Source: Polyangiaceae bacterium (lineage in GTDB: Bacteria > Myxococcota_A > Polyangia > Polyangiales > Polyangiaceae). From it: DNA of 64,000 bases. Of this stretch, positions 20,188 through 29,277 are shown in pieces. Made by a program: the position numbers and the translations under genes. The stretch is taken from assembly GCA_947475525.1 (NCBI GenBank), contig CANJMI010000006.1, forward strand, positions 140,162 through 204,161, in the 5' to 3' direction. Position 1 is the first letter of the stretch, and the number at the start of each line of letters is the position of its first letter. The notes beneath the pieces are model-generated. The model was not told the DNA's origin. It made no database searches and was given only the letters and a program-made list of their open reading frames with translations.

Positions 20188-22011
20188 TCACTCCTTGTCG
20201 AGGCGGCCGACGAACCCCACATCAAATTCCGCACCCATGTAACGAAAGTGCGGGCGCAAGACGACGTCGACCTTGTACCAGCCGGCGTTTCCCGCGACGT
20301 CACTCACGCTAATTTTCGCCTTGCGCAGCGGACGTCGCGCGCGGACGCCGGGGGCCACGGAAGCCTGGTCGGCGACGAATTGATTGATCCATTTTTGCAG
20401 CTCGCGCTCGAGATCTTGGCGCTCTTTCCACGCGCCGATCTGTTCTCGCTGAAGCACCTTCAGGTAGTGCGCGATGCGACTGCTGATGAACAGGTACGGC
20501 AGCCGCGTGCCGAGTCGGTGGTTCAGCCCGGCTGTACGAGCCTCGTCGCTGATACCGAAGTATTTCGGCTTCTGACAGCTATTCGCCGAGAAAAAACACG
20601 CGTTTTCTGTTTCGCGCCGGTACGTGAGTGGGATGAAGCCCTGCTCGGAGATCTCGAACTCGCGGCGCTCCGTGACGACAATTTCGGTCGGAATTTTGGT
20701 CTGGATCGCCCCCATCGCTTCGAAGCGATGCAGCGGGAGGTCTTCGACGGTGCCCCCGGTGTTGGGTCCCACGATGTTTGGGCACCAGCGAAAGCGCGCG
20801 AAGCTATCGGCTACCCGTGTCGCAAAGGCGAAGGCCGCGTTGCCCCACAAATAGCGGTCATGGCAGCCGACGACGTCCTCTTCGTATTCGAAGGCTCGCA
20901 CGCGCGTCGTCGTCGGGCCATATGGGAGGCGTAAGAGGAAGCGCGGCATGCAGAGCGCGACGTAGCGGGAGTCGTCGGAGTCTCGGAATGCGCGCCATTT
21001 CGTGTATTGCGGACCTTCAAAGAGCGACGTGATGTCGTTCAATTGCGGCAGCCCGAGGACCTCATCGAGACCGAAAAATTTCGGCCCGGCCGCGGCGATG
21101 AAAGGCGCGTGGGCCATCGTGGCGACCGACGCGCACTTGTCGAGGAGGAAGATGTCCTGAGCGAGCGGAGTGAAATCGTAGTTCGCGACGAGCAGTCCGT
21201 AAGGCCTGCCACCGAACACGCCGTATTCGGCCGAATAGCAGATCTTGTACATGCCGCTCTTGGCGACTTCGGGGGAGTCTTGAAAATCTTCGAGCAAGTC
21301 ACGCTTGCTGACGTTCAAGAACTCGATGCGAATGTTCTCGCGAAAGTTCACGCGGTCGACCACGAACTGGAGTTGACGCCATGCGGCCTCGAGCGCCTGA
21401 AATCCCTTATCGTGCAAGATCAGATCGATTTGCAGCGTCATGCTCGCTGTCATCGACGCGATCAACAGATCGACCAGGGGGTTGTCTACGAGTGAGGCAT
21501 CGATACCGAGGCTGGTGACGTAAGCCAGGATGCTGCGCAGCCCGACATCGACGAGGTCATGTTGCGGCACGCCAGCGGGAATGCCGGAGAGCGCGAGCAG
21601 CTCATCGATAAGCCCCTTTGAGGTCGAGGCCTCCGCGATCTCGTCGAGGCTCGGGGCCGTCGCGACGTTATCGAAACTCGGCGCACTCGAAGCGACGCTC
21701 GGGAGCGGCGGTGGCGCGGAGGCTTGCGGCGGCGCGGAGGCTTGCGGCGGCGCGGAGGCTTGCGGTGGCGCGGAGGCTTGCGGCGGCGCGGAGGCTTGCG
21801 GCGGTGGCGCGGCAGCTTGCGGCGGCGGCGGCGCGGAGGCTTGCGGCGGCGGCGCGGAGGCTTGCGGCGGTGGTGCGCCCCAGCCTGGCGGCGCGGAGGC
21901 TTGCGGCGGTGGTGCGCCCCAGCCGGGCGGCGCGGAGGCTTGCGGCGGTGGTGCTACGGCTGCGAGCCCTGTATCTGGCGAGGAACCATCCTCTTCGCGC
22001 TCACCTGCCAT
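20188..22011 (-). CDS. TssC/VipB-like contractile sheath protein with Pro/Gln/Ala-rich N-terminal extension
   Basis: The C-terminal part (about residues 175-600) matches the large sheath subunit of type VI secretion: NPLVDLLIASMTASM, GFQALEAAWRQLQFVVDR, then EYGVFGGRPYGLLVANYDF, the signature of TssC (canonical FGGxPFGxLVGDY), and a WGNAAFAFATRVADSFARFRW block. Residues 20-103 are low-complexity PPQASA repeats with two PPGWGA variants, an extension standard TssC lacks. TssC works with TssB to build the sheath around the Hcp tube; no tssB, hcp, vgrG, tssE, tssK or clpV is in this window. ATG at 22011. Upstream on the same strand is a PilZ-like gene; downstream is the PLD lipoprotein. Confidence 0.87.
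   Translation of the reverse strand: MAGEREEDGSSPDTGLAAVAPPPQASAPPGWGAPPPQASAPPGWGAPPPQASAPPPQASAPPPPQAAAPPPQASAPPQASAPPQASAPPQASAPPQASAPPPLPSVASSAPSFDNVATAPSLDEIAEASTSKGLIDELLALSGIPAGVPQHDLVDVGLRSILAYVTSLGIDASLVDNPLVDLLIASMTASMTLQIDLILHDKGFQALEAAWRQLQFVVDRVNFRENIRIEFLNVSKRDLLEDFQDSPEVAKSGMYKICYSAEYGVFGGRPYGLLVANYDFTPLAQDIFLLDKCASVATMAHAPFIAAAGPKFFGLDEVLGLPQLNDITSLFEGPQYTKWRAFRDSDDSRYVALCMPRFLLRLPYGPTTTRVRAFEYEEDVVGCHDRYLWGNAAFAFATRVADSFARFRWCPNIVGPNTGGTVEDLPLHRFEAMGAIQTKIPTEIVVTERREFEISEQGFIPLTYRRETENACFFSANSCQKPKYFGISDEARTAGLNHRLGTRLPYLFISSRIAHYLKVLQREQIGAWKERQDLERELQKWINQFVADQASVAPGVRARRPLRKAKISVSDVAGNAGWYKVDVVLRPHFRYMGAEFDVGFVGRLDKE
21713..21950. repeat. 15-bp-unit degenerate tandem repeat coding PQASAPP
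   Basis: About twelve copies of a unit close to GCGCGGAGGCTTGCGGC (plus strand) with insertions of GGC/GGT triplets and two longer variants that contain CCCCAGCC. All changes are in frame, so the repeat lengthens the proline-rich head of the TssC-like protein. Near-identity of the units suggests recent slippage. Confidence 0.88.
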
Positions 22012-22067
22012 CGTTCATTCCGCAGTTCCGAGAAGACACCGATGCTAACGCGTTTTCAGAGCGGGCG

Positions 22068-22439
22068 TCACGTGCTGCGGCGCGTCGGGCCGGCCGAACG
22101 CGCAACGGATTCAGCTGCCGCGATAGCTTCCATCAGCAGGTGGACCTCGCGGTCGCCCAAGCGGAAAAATTGAACGCCCACTGCCGTACGTCGGTCCCAA
22201 CGGACGACGGAACGGAGGCTTATCTCCTCGTCGATTCCGAAAACCCGCATGAAAATCCGCAGTCGCGTGCCGAGCTCGAACGAGCCTCCGCGTGAGGTTT
22301 CAAGCATCGCGCCCGCGAGGGTGAACTCGCTCAGCCAGCCCGGGATCCGTTCATCGACCCCGATGACCTGAAATTCGACGGGCAGAGGCTGGGGCCGCCC
22401 AGGGCGCCGCTTCGATATCGCTCCAAGTTCTTCCGCCAT
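22068..22439 (-). CDS. PilZ-like domain protein
   Basis: Small protein (123 residues from the ATG at 22439; a GTG at 22475 would add 12). It has the beta-rich pattern of a PilZ domain of the type found in myxobacteria: LPVEFQVIG, LSEFTLAGAMLET (the D/N-x-S-x-x-G position is replaced by EFTLAGA), GTRLRIFMRVFG, SLRSVVRWDRRTAVGVQFFRLG. The Arg-rich RRPGR segment near residue 9 could serve as the RxxxR ligand site, but the second motif is weak, so c-di-GMP binding is uncertain. The ATG has AAGG upstream. The stop lies 56 bases before the TssC-like start on the same strand. Confidence 0.7.
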   Translation of the reverse strand: MAEELGAISKRRPGRPQPLPVEFQVIGVDERIPGWLSEFTLAGAMLETSRGGSFELGTRLRIFMRVFGIDEEISLRSVVRWDRRTAVGVQFFRLGDREVHLLMEAIAAAESVARSAGPTRRST

Positions 22440-22552
22440 GTCCTTGCCCGGCGCGAAGTCTACCCCGACGCGCACGCCTTAGGCGAATTCTCCCTGACCG
22501 AAGGCCGTAATTGCATCGCGGTTCGGAAGCCCCGCCATGTAGGATCGCGCGG

Positions 22553-22906
22553 ATGTACACCATCCCGCCCGCCGGCGTACACCCCACGATGCCCCCGCCC
22601 CCAGCGCACCGGGCGAAACGTGCGTTGGGATTTGCCGTCGCTGGCGTCGCGCTGCTCCTCGGTGCGATCGCTGCCAGCAGGAGCGTGCGGCCCGATGCGG
22701 CGCGCGTGTTCGCGGGCAGCAACGATTTCGAGCTCGCGGCGGCGCTCGCAAAACTCCTCTTCGGAGCGAGCGGAACCGCACAATTTGCCAGTGTTTTGTA
22801 CGCTTTTTTGTCGTTTCGGCGCGCACGCAACACCTCGAGCCTGGCGTTGACTGTCGCCACCGGGTGGGTCGCCATCGTCGCCTTCTGGCTCTACAAGAGT
22901 GGCTGA
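22553..22906 (+). CDS. Small membrane protein of unknown function
   Basis: 117-residue protein with three likely hydrophobic segments: GFAVAGVALLLGAIAA (about 22-37), AALAKLLFGASGTAQFASVLYAFL (about 62-85) and LALTVATGWVAIVAFWLY (about 97-114). The Pro-rich N-terminus (MYTIPPAGVHPTMPPPP) would lie in the cytoplasm or be flexible. ATG at 22553; the upstream in-frame start at 22511 has no support. Divergent from the PilZ-like gene. No family recognised. Because it is short and unsupported by homology, it could be less certain than its neighbours. Confidence 0.55.
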   Translation: MYTIPPAGVHPTMPPPPAHRAKRALGFAVAGVALLLGAIAASRSVRPDAARVFAGSNDFELAAALAKLLFGASGTAQFASVLYAFLSFRRARNTSSLALTVATGWVAIVAFWLYKSG

Positions 22907-23003
22907 CCCGCGTGCTCGCGTTCAACCCGCCGCCGCGAGAGCCGCCGTGGCCGTTTGACCCACGGTTCTGCCGCGCGAGTCTCCTGTCACAAAGTTCACG
23001 ACG

Positions 23004-24374
23004 CTAGAGCGCCTTGAGCGGTGCGAACGGCGTGTTCGAATACGGGTCCTCGGAGCCCACCTCGGTGGCAGCCGGGTCGAACACCTGTCGGAGCGTCAGC
23101 AGCACATCGGTGGGATTCTCGCCGGACTTCGACGCGTAGTGAAAGCCGGGGTGGGTGAGCTTTCCGCCGCCGCCGCCGGCCACGATCATCGGCTGCATGT
23201 CCACCGAGTGCGACACGCCTTCGCTGCAGTCCGAACTACAAAACACGACCGTGTTATCGAGAAGATTCGCGGCGGGGCCATCCGCTTCTTGCTTCAGCGT
23301 CGTCAGCAGCGTCGCGAGCCGCCCCATCGCGTAGACGACGCCATCGTTCACCTGTCCGTTCTGAACCGACGGCGTGTCGTCATGCGTGTACCAGTGGTGC
23401 GCCGTGTCATGGCCGAGGTCGGTGAAGATGGTGTTACCGGCCCCTTCGGCGAAGAGAATGCTCGCGACCCGCGTGATGTCGCACTTGAACGCGTAGGCCG
23501 TGAGCAGGCTCATCGCGTCCATCACGGCGATGATCGGCTCCTTGCCATCGACGTCGAGGTTCGCTTCAACGGGCTTTCCGGGCTTTTCGCAAATTGGCGG
23601 TAGCGCGGCGATCTTTTTCTCGAGCTCGGCGACGCCGTCGAGATGCGCCTGCATGCGCTGGCGGTCGGCTATGCCGAGGCGCTTGTCCAACCGCGCGAGG
23701 TTGTCTTTGACCATCGCGAGCACCGCGAGGCGCGGCGGCCCTGACGGATCCTTTGCAGGCGTGAACGAGTCGAAGAGGGACGTCCAGACGGCTTGCGGAT
23801 CGTGCTGCGGTGGCAGCGGCTTCAAGTAGCCAGCGTGCGACATCGCGTGCATCGTCGTGCCGAAGTCGACTTCGCTCGGGCGCTTCGAGATGCCGAGCTG
23901 GATCGACCTTATGGGGGTCTTGTCGCCGACGCCCTTCGTGTTCGCGATCACCTGGTCGAGTGTTGGGCCGCCCGCGTTCGAGTAGAACCCCTGCCCTTCA
24001 CCGACGTTCTTGTTGTTGTAACCGCTAAAGATCACCATCCCCTCGTGATGGGTAATCTTGTTTGACGGGTTGCAATGGTTGTTAAAGCCCGTGAGGACGG
24101 AGACGTACGGCTTAACTGCGCCGAGCGGTGCGAGCGCCGAGGTCAGCGGGTAGTCGGCCCCCTCGATCGGCGGAACGAACTTCGAGAGGTTCACGCCGTT
24201 GCCAAAAAAGAACGAGATGAACCGCAGCGGCAGTGGTTCGCCGTCGGCGAGCGCCTCGCCATGGCTGTCGAGCATCGCGTCGAGCAGCGGCAGCGCGAGT
24301 GCGGCGCCGAAACCGCCGAGCACACCCCGCAAGAGGGTTCGACGATGAAGCGGTTTGGAAGGAATCAGCACCAT
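23004..24374 (-). CDS. DUF1552 secreted protein (Tat-like signal)
   Basis: 456-residue protein of the DUF1552 family, found mainly in Planctomycetes and Myxococcota and almost always next to a DUF1592-type gene, as here. The N-terminus HRRTLLRGVLGGFGAALALPLL is a twin-arginine-like signal. Family blocks include FISFFFGNGVNLSKFVPP, GFNNHCNPSN.. THHEGMVIFSGY, and the late DNTVVFCSSDCSEGVSHS. Start ATG at 24374 has a strong GGGAGGT site that overlaps the stop of the upstream DUF1592 gene. Molecular function is not established. Confidence 0.9.
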   Translation of the reverse strand: MVLIPSKPLHRRTLLRGVLGGFGAALALPLLDAMLDSHGEALADGEPLPLRFISFFFGNGVNLSKFVPPIEGADYPLTSALAPLGAVKPYVSVLTGFNNHCNPSNKITHHEGMVIFSGYNNKNVGEGQGFYSNAGGPTLDQVIANTKGVGDKTPIRSIQLGISKRPSEVDFGTTMHAMSHAGYLKPLPPQHDPQAVWTSLFDSFTPAKDPSGPPRLAVLAMVKDNLARLDKRLGIADRQRMQAHLDGVAELEKKIAALPPICEKPGKPVEANLDVDGKEPIIAVMDAMSLLTAYAFKCDITRVASILFAEGAGNTIFTDLGHDTAHHWYTHDDTPSVQNGQVNDGVVYAMGRLATLLTTLKQEADGPAANLLDNTVVFCSSDCSEGVSHSVDMQPMIVAGGGGGKLTHPGFHYASKSGENPTDVLLTLRQVFDPAATEVGSEDPYSNTPFAPLKAL

Positions 24375-24387
24375 GGTTTCGACCTCC

Positions 24388-26052
24388 CTACTTGGGCTCC
24401 CCCACGAGCCGGAACGCGGGGCTCGCGACAATCTCGACGAGCAACTCACGGACCTTGAAACCGCGCGCCTCGAAGCGCTGATGCAGGTCGTCTATCGCGG
24501 GTTCTTCGCCTTTCGTCTCGAGATGGCCCATCGAGTTTCGGAAGAGGTTGCGCACCATGCAGTCGGGCGCCTTGTAGCTCTCAGCGAGCAGCTCGCCGAG
24601 CTCTCGCGGGCCGTTGAACGTCCCGACGTTCGCGCTGTCACCGCTCGTGTCGATGGGTATCCCGTTGTCGGTCGTGCGGTATCGACCGATGGTATCGAAG
24701 TTCTCGAGCGACAAGCCGAGCGAATCGAAGGCCGCATGGCACGTGCGGCAGTTTTCATCCTTCACATGTTGGGCGAGCAAGTCCTTCTTGGTGAGTGCAC
24801 CTGCCGGATCGTCGGGCAACTGCGGCGTGACTGCGGCCGGAGGCGGCGGGACCGAGTCGCAGAGGATGGTGCGACGAATGAAGACACCGCGTTTGGTCGG
24901 CGACGTCATCGCGGCGTGGGAAAAAACAGAGAGGAACGCGGCCGATCCGAGGAGGCCCATTCGTTGCTGCTCGGTGGGCAGCGTAACTTTCACGAGTCCC
25001 GCGCTCGCGGGAACGCTGACGCCGTAGAGTGGTGCGAGGTTCGCGTCGACGAAGGCGTGGCTCGCGGTGAGCATCGTGCGGGCGTCGGCGTTCGCCGTCC
25101 ACACGAGGTCATCGAGGAAGGCGCGCACCGAGGCGTGAATGGACGTTTGGAGGGCCGGTGTCCACTCGGGGAAGAGCTCATTGTTCTTTACCGTGACGTC
25201 GAGGAGTCCGAACCGGAACACCTCGTCGTAGAACGAGCCCAGCGCCGCTCTCGCTTCCGGTCGCGCAAGCAGCGCCTCCGCAGCGCTCCGCATGCCCTCG
25301 TCACTGTCGAGTTCGCCGGCGTCGGCGGCGTCGAGCAGCGCCTCATCGGGCGGTGCATCACCGAGAAAAAAAGCCATCCGACTCGCCAATTCGGTGCCCG
25401 TCAGTCGTCGTCGCTCGGGCGTTGCGACGTCGGCCTCACCGACCTCGACGAGGTAGAGAAAGTCGGGCGCTTGCAGCAGCGCGATCAGCGCGTAGCTGAG
25501 CGCTTTGTCGACGGAGTCGTAGGCCACCCCGGCTTGCGTCGCGATCCCGCCGATCACACCGACTTCCGAAGGCTGGAGGGGGCGACGCCAAAGTCTTCTT
25601 CCAGTCTTAGCGACAAACGATGCGAAGCAGGCTCCATCCGTCGGCCCAGTTGGCTGACACGGCAAGAGCGCCGCGAGCCCAGCCGGATCGCCAACGACCG
25701 CTTTGGCGATCGCGCGCGCCGAGGCTTCGAAGGCCTCGACGTCGGGCGGAGAGAGCGCGAGCTCGGCGGCTCCAATGCTTGAAAATCCGTGGAGCGCGAG
25801 CTCCTTCGGGGGCGTGGCCACGGCGGCGGCCGCGTCACCGAACACTGCCCGAACCGACCCTATGTACTGACGTGCGAGGAGTCGCCGCGCACCGCCGGGG
25901 GCGGGAACAATCCGGTCTTCGAGCGGTTGCTCGACTGAGCCGCCAACCCCCGCGGCCGTAAAGACAGGCGCCTTCGAGTCCGCACACCCTGGCCCTGAAG
26001 CGGCGAGCACGGCTCCGAGCGACACCAAGAACGCGACCGCGAATTGCCGCAT
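24388..26052 (-). CDS. DUF1592/DUF1588/DUF1585-type exported protein with c-type haem motif
   Basis: 554-residue lipoprotein-like precursor (signal ending SGPGC, Cys23) of the multi-domain DUF1587-1592-1588-1585 class. Visible blocks are RRLLARQYIGSVRAVFG (DUF1587), SRMAFFLGDAPPDEALLDAAD (DUF1592), RMGLLGSAAFLSVFSH...SPTKRGVFIRR (DUF1588) and NSMGHLETKGEEPAIDDLHQRFEARGFKVRELL (DUF1585). A CRTCH haem site lies in the DUF1588 region, followed by the usual DSLGLSLENFD. The ATG at 26052 is the only start that gives a signal. 13 bases before the DUF1552 gene, so they form an operon. The pair probably acts in the envelope; no reaction is assigned. Confidence 0.9.
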   Translation of the reverse strand: MRQFAVAFLVSLGAVLAASGPGCADSKAPVFTAAGVGGSVEQPLEDRIVPAPGGARRLLARQYIGSVRAVFGDAAAAVATPPKELALHGFSSIGAAELALSPPDVEAFEASARAIAKAVVGDPAGLAALLPCQPTGPTDGACFASFVAKTGRRLWRRPLQPSEVGVIGGIATQAGVAYDSVDKALSYALIALLQAPDFLYLVEVGEADVATPERRRLTGTELASRMAFFLGDAPPDEALLDAADAGELDSDEGMRSAAEALLARPEARAALGSFYDEVFRFGLLDVTVKNNELFPEWTPALQTSIHASVRAFLDDLVWTANADARTMLTASHAFVDANLAPLYGVSVPASAGLVKVTLPTEQQRMGLLGSAAFLSVFSHAAMTSPTKRGVFIRRTILCDSVPPPPAAVTPQLPDDPAGALTKKDLLAQHVKDENCRTCHAAFDSLGLSLENFDTIGRYRTTDNGIPIDTSGDSANVGTFNGPRELGELLAESYKAPDCMVRNLFRNSMGHLETKGEEPAIDDLHQRFEARGFKVRELLVEIVASPAFRLVGEPK

Positions 26053-26090
26053 TGCCTCAACGATACTCCAAACCTTGCGCGATGAATCAC

Positions 26091-26126
26091 AAAACGAAAG
26101 CGGCGGCACCACCCGGGTACCGCCGC
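26091..26126 (-). terminator. Rho-independent terminator downstream of sodB
   Basis: On the minus strand an 11-bp stem (one G-T wobble; arms GCGGCGGTACC and GGTGCCGCCGC, loop CGGGT) is followed by TTTCGTTTT. It stands 24 bases past the sodB stop and before the DUF1592 gene, so it separates the two transcription units. Confidence 0.75.
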
Positions 26127-26149
26127 GACGAAGCAAAAAAGACCGCGGC

Positions 26150-26743
26150 TCAGCCGAGGCTTTTGCTCGCGAGGTTTTTGTTGGCGAAGTCCCAGTTGAC
26201 CAGGTTCCACCACGCTTCGACGTACTTCGCGCGGGCATTGCGGTAGTCGACGTAATACGCATGCTCCCACACGTCGCAGGTAAGGAGAGGCTGCTTGCCC
26301 TGCGTGAGGGGGCAACCCGCGTCGTGCGTGTCGACGATGGTGACCTTGTCGCCATCCTTGACGAGCCAGGCCCAGCCCGACGCGAAGTGCCCGATGGCGG
26401 TCTTCGAGAATTGCTCCTTGAATGCGCCGAAGCTGCCGAACGACGCGTCGATCAACGTGGCGATGGCACCGGTCGGCTCGCCGCCGCCCTGGGGGCTCAA
26501 GCTGTTCCAGTAGAACGTGTGGTTCCAAATTTGGGCGGCGTTGTTGAACACCGGGCCTGTCGCGGAGAGGATCAGATCCTCCAGCGATTTACCTAGGATC
26601 GACGGGTCCTTCTCGGCAAAACCATTGAGGTTGTTGACGTAAGTCGCGTGGTGCTTGCCGTGGTGAAACTCGAGCGTCTCCTTGGAGATGTGGGGAGCGA
26701 GCGCGTCGATTGCGTAGGGCAGCGGAGGCAGGTTGAACGACAT
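26150..26743 (-). CDS. sodB: Superoxide dismutase, iron type
   Basis: Cytoplasmic superoxide dismutase converting superoxide to oxygen and hydrogen peroxide. Metal ligands are seen in LEFHHGKHHATYVNNLN, in NHTFYWNSL, and in DVWEHAYYVDYRN (Asp and His). The AAQIWNHTFYW block with Gln in that position points to the iron class rather than the manganese class. 197 residues. ATG at 26743 has AAGGGA upstream; the longer open frame is not supported. 61 bases downstream of typA on the same strand. Confidence 0.96.
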   Translation of the reverse strand: MSFNLPPLPYAIDALAPHISKETLEFHHGKHHATYVNNLNGFAEKDPSILGKSLEDLILSATGPVFNNAAQIWNHTFYWNSLSPQGGGEPTGAIATLIDASFGSFGAFKEQFSKTAIGHFASGWAWLVKDGDKVTIVDTHDAGCPLTQGKQPLLTCDVWEHAYYVDYRNARAKYVEAWWNLVNWDFANKNLASKSLG

Positions 26744-26804
26744 GGTTCCCTTTGGGTAAATGTTACGATTGGGAAGGTTGGGATAAGCGCGCCGAAGCCA
26801 CCGG

Positions 26805-28634
26805 TCAAGAGGTCCGCTCGGCATCGCGCCGCGGTCGCACGTTCCCGGCCAGGATCTTTTTGCGAACGCGCAGCGCGTCGGGGGTCACTTCGAGCAGCTC
26901 GTCGCGGTCGATCCACTCGAGCGCGGTCTCGATGGTGAGGTTCTTCGGGGTCGAGAGGATGATGTTCTCGTCACGACCGGCGGCGCGAATGTTCGTCAGT
27001 TTCTTCTCGCGGGCGGCGTTGACGTCGAGGTCATTCTCGCGGCTGTGCTCGCCGACGATCATGCCTTCGTAGATGTTCGCGCCGGAACCGACGAAGAGGA
27101 TGCCGCGGGGCTGCAGGTTGAAGAGCGCATAGGGGGTTGTCACGCCGGTGCGATCGGAGACGAGCGCCCCAACCTTGCGGCGCAGCACCACGCCCGCGTA
27201 CGGAGCCCAGCCCTCGAACAACGTGTTCAAGAGGCCCGTTCCGCGCGTATCGGTGAGAAACTGCGAGCGGTAGCCGATGAGGCCACGGGCCGGGACGCGG
27301 AACTCCATGCGGGTACGCCCGAAACCGAGGTTCTGCATCTTGTCCATCTGACCCCGGCGCTCCCCGAGGCGCTGGGTTATCGCGCCGACGTACTCGTCCG
27401 GCACGTCGATGACCACCCGCTCGACGGGCTCGAGGCGTTCGCCGTCGACCTCGCGCAGGACGACCTCCGGCATGCCGAGCGCGAACTCGTAGCCTTCTCG
27501 GCGCATCGTCTCGGCGAGCACGGCGAGCATCAACTCACCGCGGCCATAGACCACGAACGCATCGGGGCTGTCGCCGTCTTCGACCTTGAGTGCGAGGTTG
27601 CGCTTCGCCTCGCGGTAGAGACGCTCGCGAACCTGGCGGGACGTCACCCACTTGCCGCTCTGCCCCGCCATCGGCGAGTTGTTGACGACGAAGCGGATCT
27701 TGATGGTCGGCTCTTCCACCGTGATGCGCGGGAGGGCCTCTTGCACTGCGGGACTGGAGAGCGTGTCGCCAATCTGAGCGCCTTCGGCACCCGCGATGGC
27801 GCAGATGTCACCCGCCTCGACGATTGGCACATCGACGCGGTTCAGGGCCCGAAACCCGTAGAGTTGCTTTACGCGAAAGTCCGACGCCTTGTTTTCTTGC
27901 AGGACCGAGATCATGTCGCCGACAGCGACGCGTCCGCGGGTGAGTCGCCCGACCGCGAGCCTTCCGACGTAATCGTCGTGGATCACGTTGGTGACGAGCA
28001 TCTGAAAGGGTTCGTCGGCGTTGGGGAGCGGAGCTGGGACACGTGCGAGAATCGTGTCAAAAAGCGGCGAGAGGTCGACGTTCGGGTCCTCGAGCTTCAG
28101 CTTCGCGATGCCCTGCTTACCGATCGCGTAGAGCACTGGGAAATCGGTCTGCGCGTCCGAGGCTTCGAGCTCGCAGAACAGGTCGAATACCTCGTTTAGC
28201 ACCTCTTCTGGGCGCGAATCCTGGCGGTCGATCTTGTTGATGCAGACAATCACCGGCATCCCGAGCGCGAGCGCCTTGTGCAGAACGAAGCGCGTCTGCG
28301 GAAGCGGCCCCTCGGCCGAGTCGCAGAGCAGAATGGCCCCGTCGGCCATCATCAGGGTGCGCTCGACTTCACCGCCGAAGTCGGCGTGGCCTGGCGTGTC
28401 GATGATGTTGATCCGGGTCCCCTTGTAGTCGACGCTCGTTTGCTTCGCGAGGATGGTGATCCCCTTCTCGCGCTCGAGGTCCCCCGAGTCGAGGGCGCAC
28501 GTGGCAACCTGCTCGTTGGCGCGAAACGCACCGGTTTGGTGCAGCATCGAGTCGACGAGCGTAGTTTTGCCGTGGTCGACGTGCGCAATGATTGCAACGT
28601 TTCGGAGCCGTGGGGACGTGGGAACAATGGTCAT
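26805..28634 (-). CDS. typA: Ribosome-associated GTPase TypA/BipA
   Basis: Translational GTPase that acts on ribosomes under stress and in 50S assembly. G1 AHVDHGKTTLVD, G3 DTPGHADFGGEVER and G4 NKIDR are intact. EF-G-like domains follow, and the C-terminus has the BipA-specific GFGRTRMEFRVPARGLIGYRSQFLTDTRG block and an NLQPRGILFVGSG...EGMIVGEHSRENDLDVN segment. The ATG at 28634 begins MTIVPTSPRLRNVAIIAHVD, close to the usual start; an ATG 21 bases upstream (28655) is possible. 609 residues, normal length. Confidence 0.96.
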   Translation of the reverse strand: MTIVPTSPRLRNVAIIAHVDHGKTTLVDSMLHQTGAFRANEQVATCALDSGDLEREKGITILAKQTSVDYKGTRINIIDTPGHADFGGEVERTLMMADGAILLCDSAEGPLPQTRFVLHKALALGMPVIVCINKIDRQDSRPEEVLNEVFDLFCELEASDAQTDFPVLYAIGKQGIAKLKLEDPNVDLSPLFDTILARVPAPLPNADEPFQMLVTNVIHDDYVGRLAVGRLTRGRVAVGDMISVLQENKASDFRVKQLYGFRALNRVDVPIVEAGDICAIAGAEGAQIGDTLSSPAVQEALPRITVEEPTIKIRFVVNNSPMAGQSGKWVTSRQVRERLYREAKRNLALKVEDGDSPDAFVVYGRGELMLAVLAETMRREGYEFALGMPEVVLREVDGERLEPVERVVIDVPDEYVGAITQRLGERRGQMDKMQNLGFGRTRMEFRVPARGLIGYRSQFLTDTRGTGLLNTLFEGWAPYAGVVLRRKVGALVSDRTGVTTPYALFNLQPRGILFVGSGANIYEGMIVGEHSRENDLDVNAAREKKLTNIRAAGRDENIILSTPKNLTIETALEWIDRDELLEVTPDALRVRKKILAGNVRPRRDAERTS

Positions 28635-28712
28635 GAGCGAGCGGCCAGCTACCATGCTCGGCAGTCGTTGTCACCCTATGGCGTTGGAATGTCACGCGAA
28701 GGCCAGCTTCGA

Positions 28713-29228
<516 letters not shown>

Positions 29229-29277
29229 CGACGTCGAGCATAGCGACCTCCGGCCTTGTCGTGAATAATGCGCCGCG

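Noticed and set aside
22945..22965. CCGTGG/CCACGG hairpin between convergent genes
   Set aside because: Short stem with no T-run; such repeats are expected by chance in GC-rich DNA.
18902..24374. A full type VI secretion cluster around the TssC-like gene
   Set aside because: No tssB, hcp, vgrG, tssE, tssF, tssG, tssK or clpV could be found on either strand in the region.
27045..28199. Long plus-strand frame opposite typA
   Set aside because: Antisense shadow of a gene with intact GTPase motifs.
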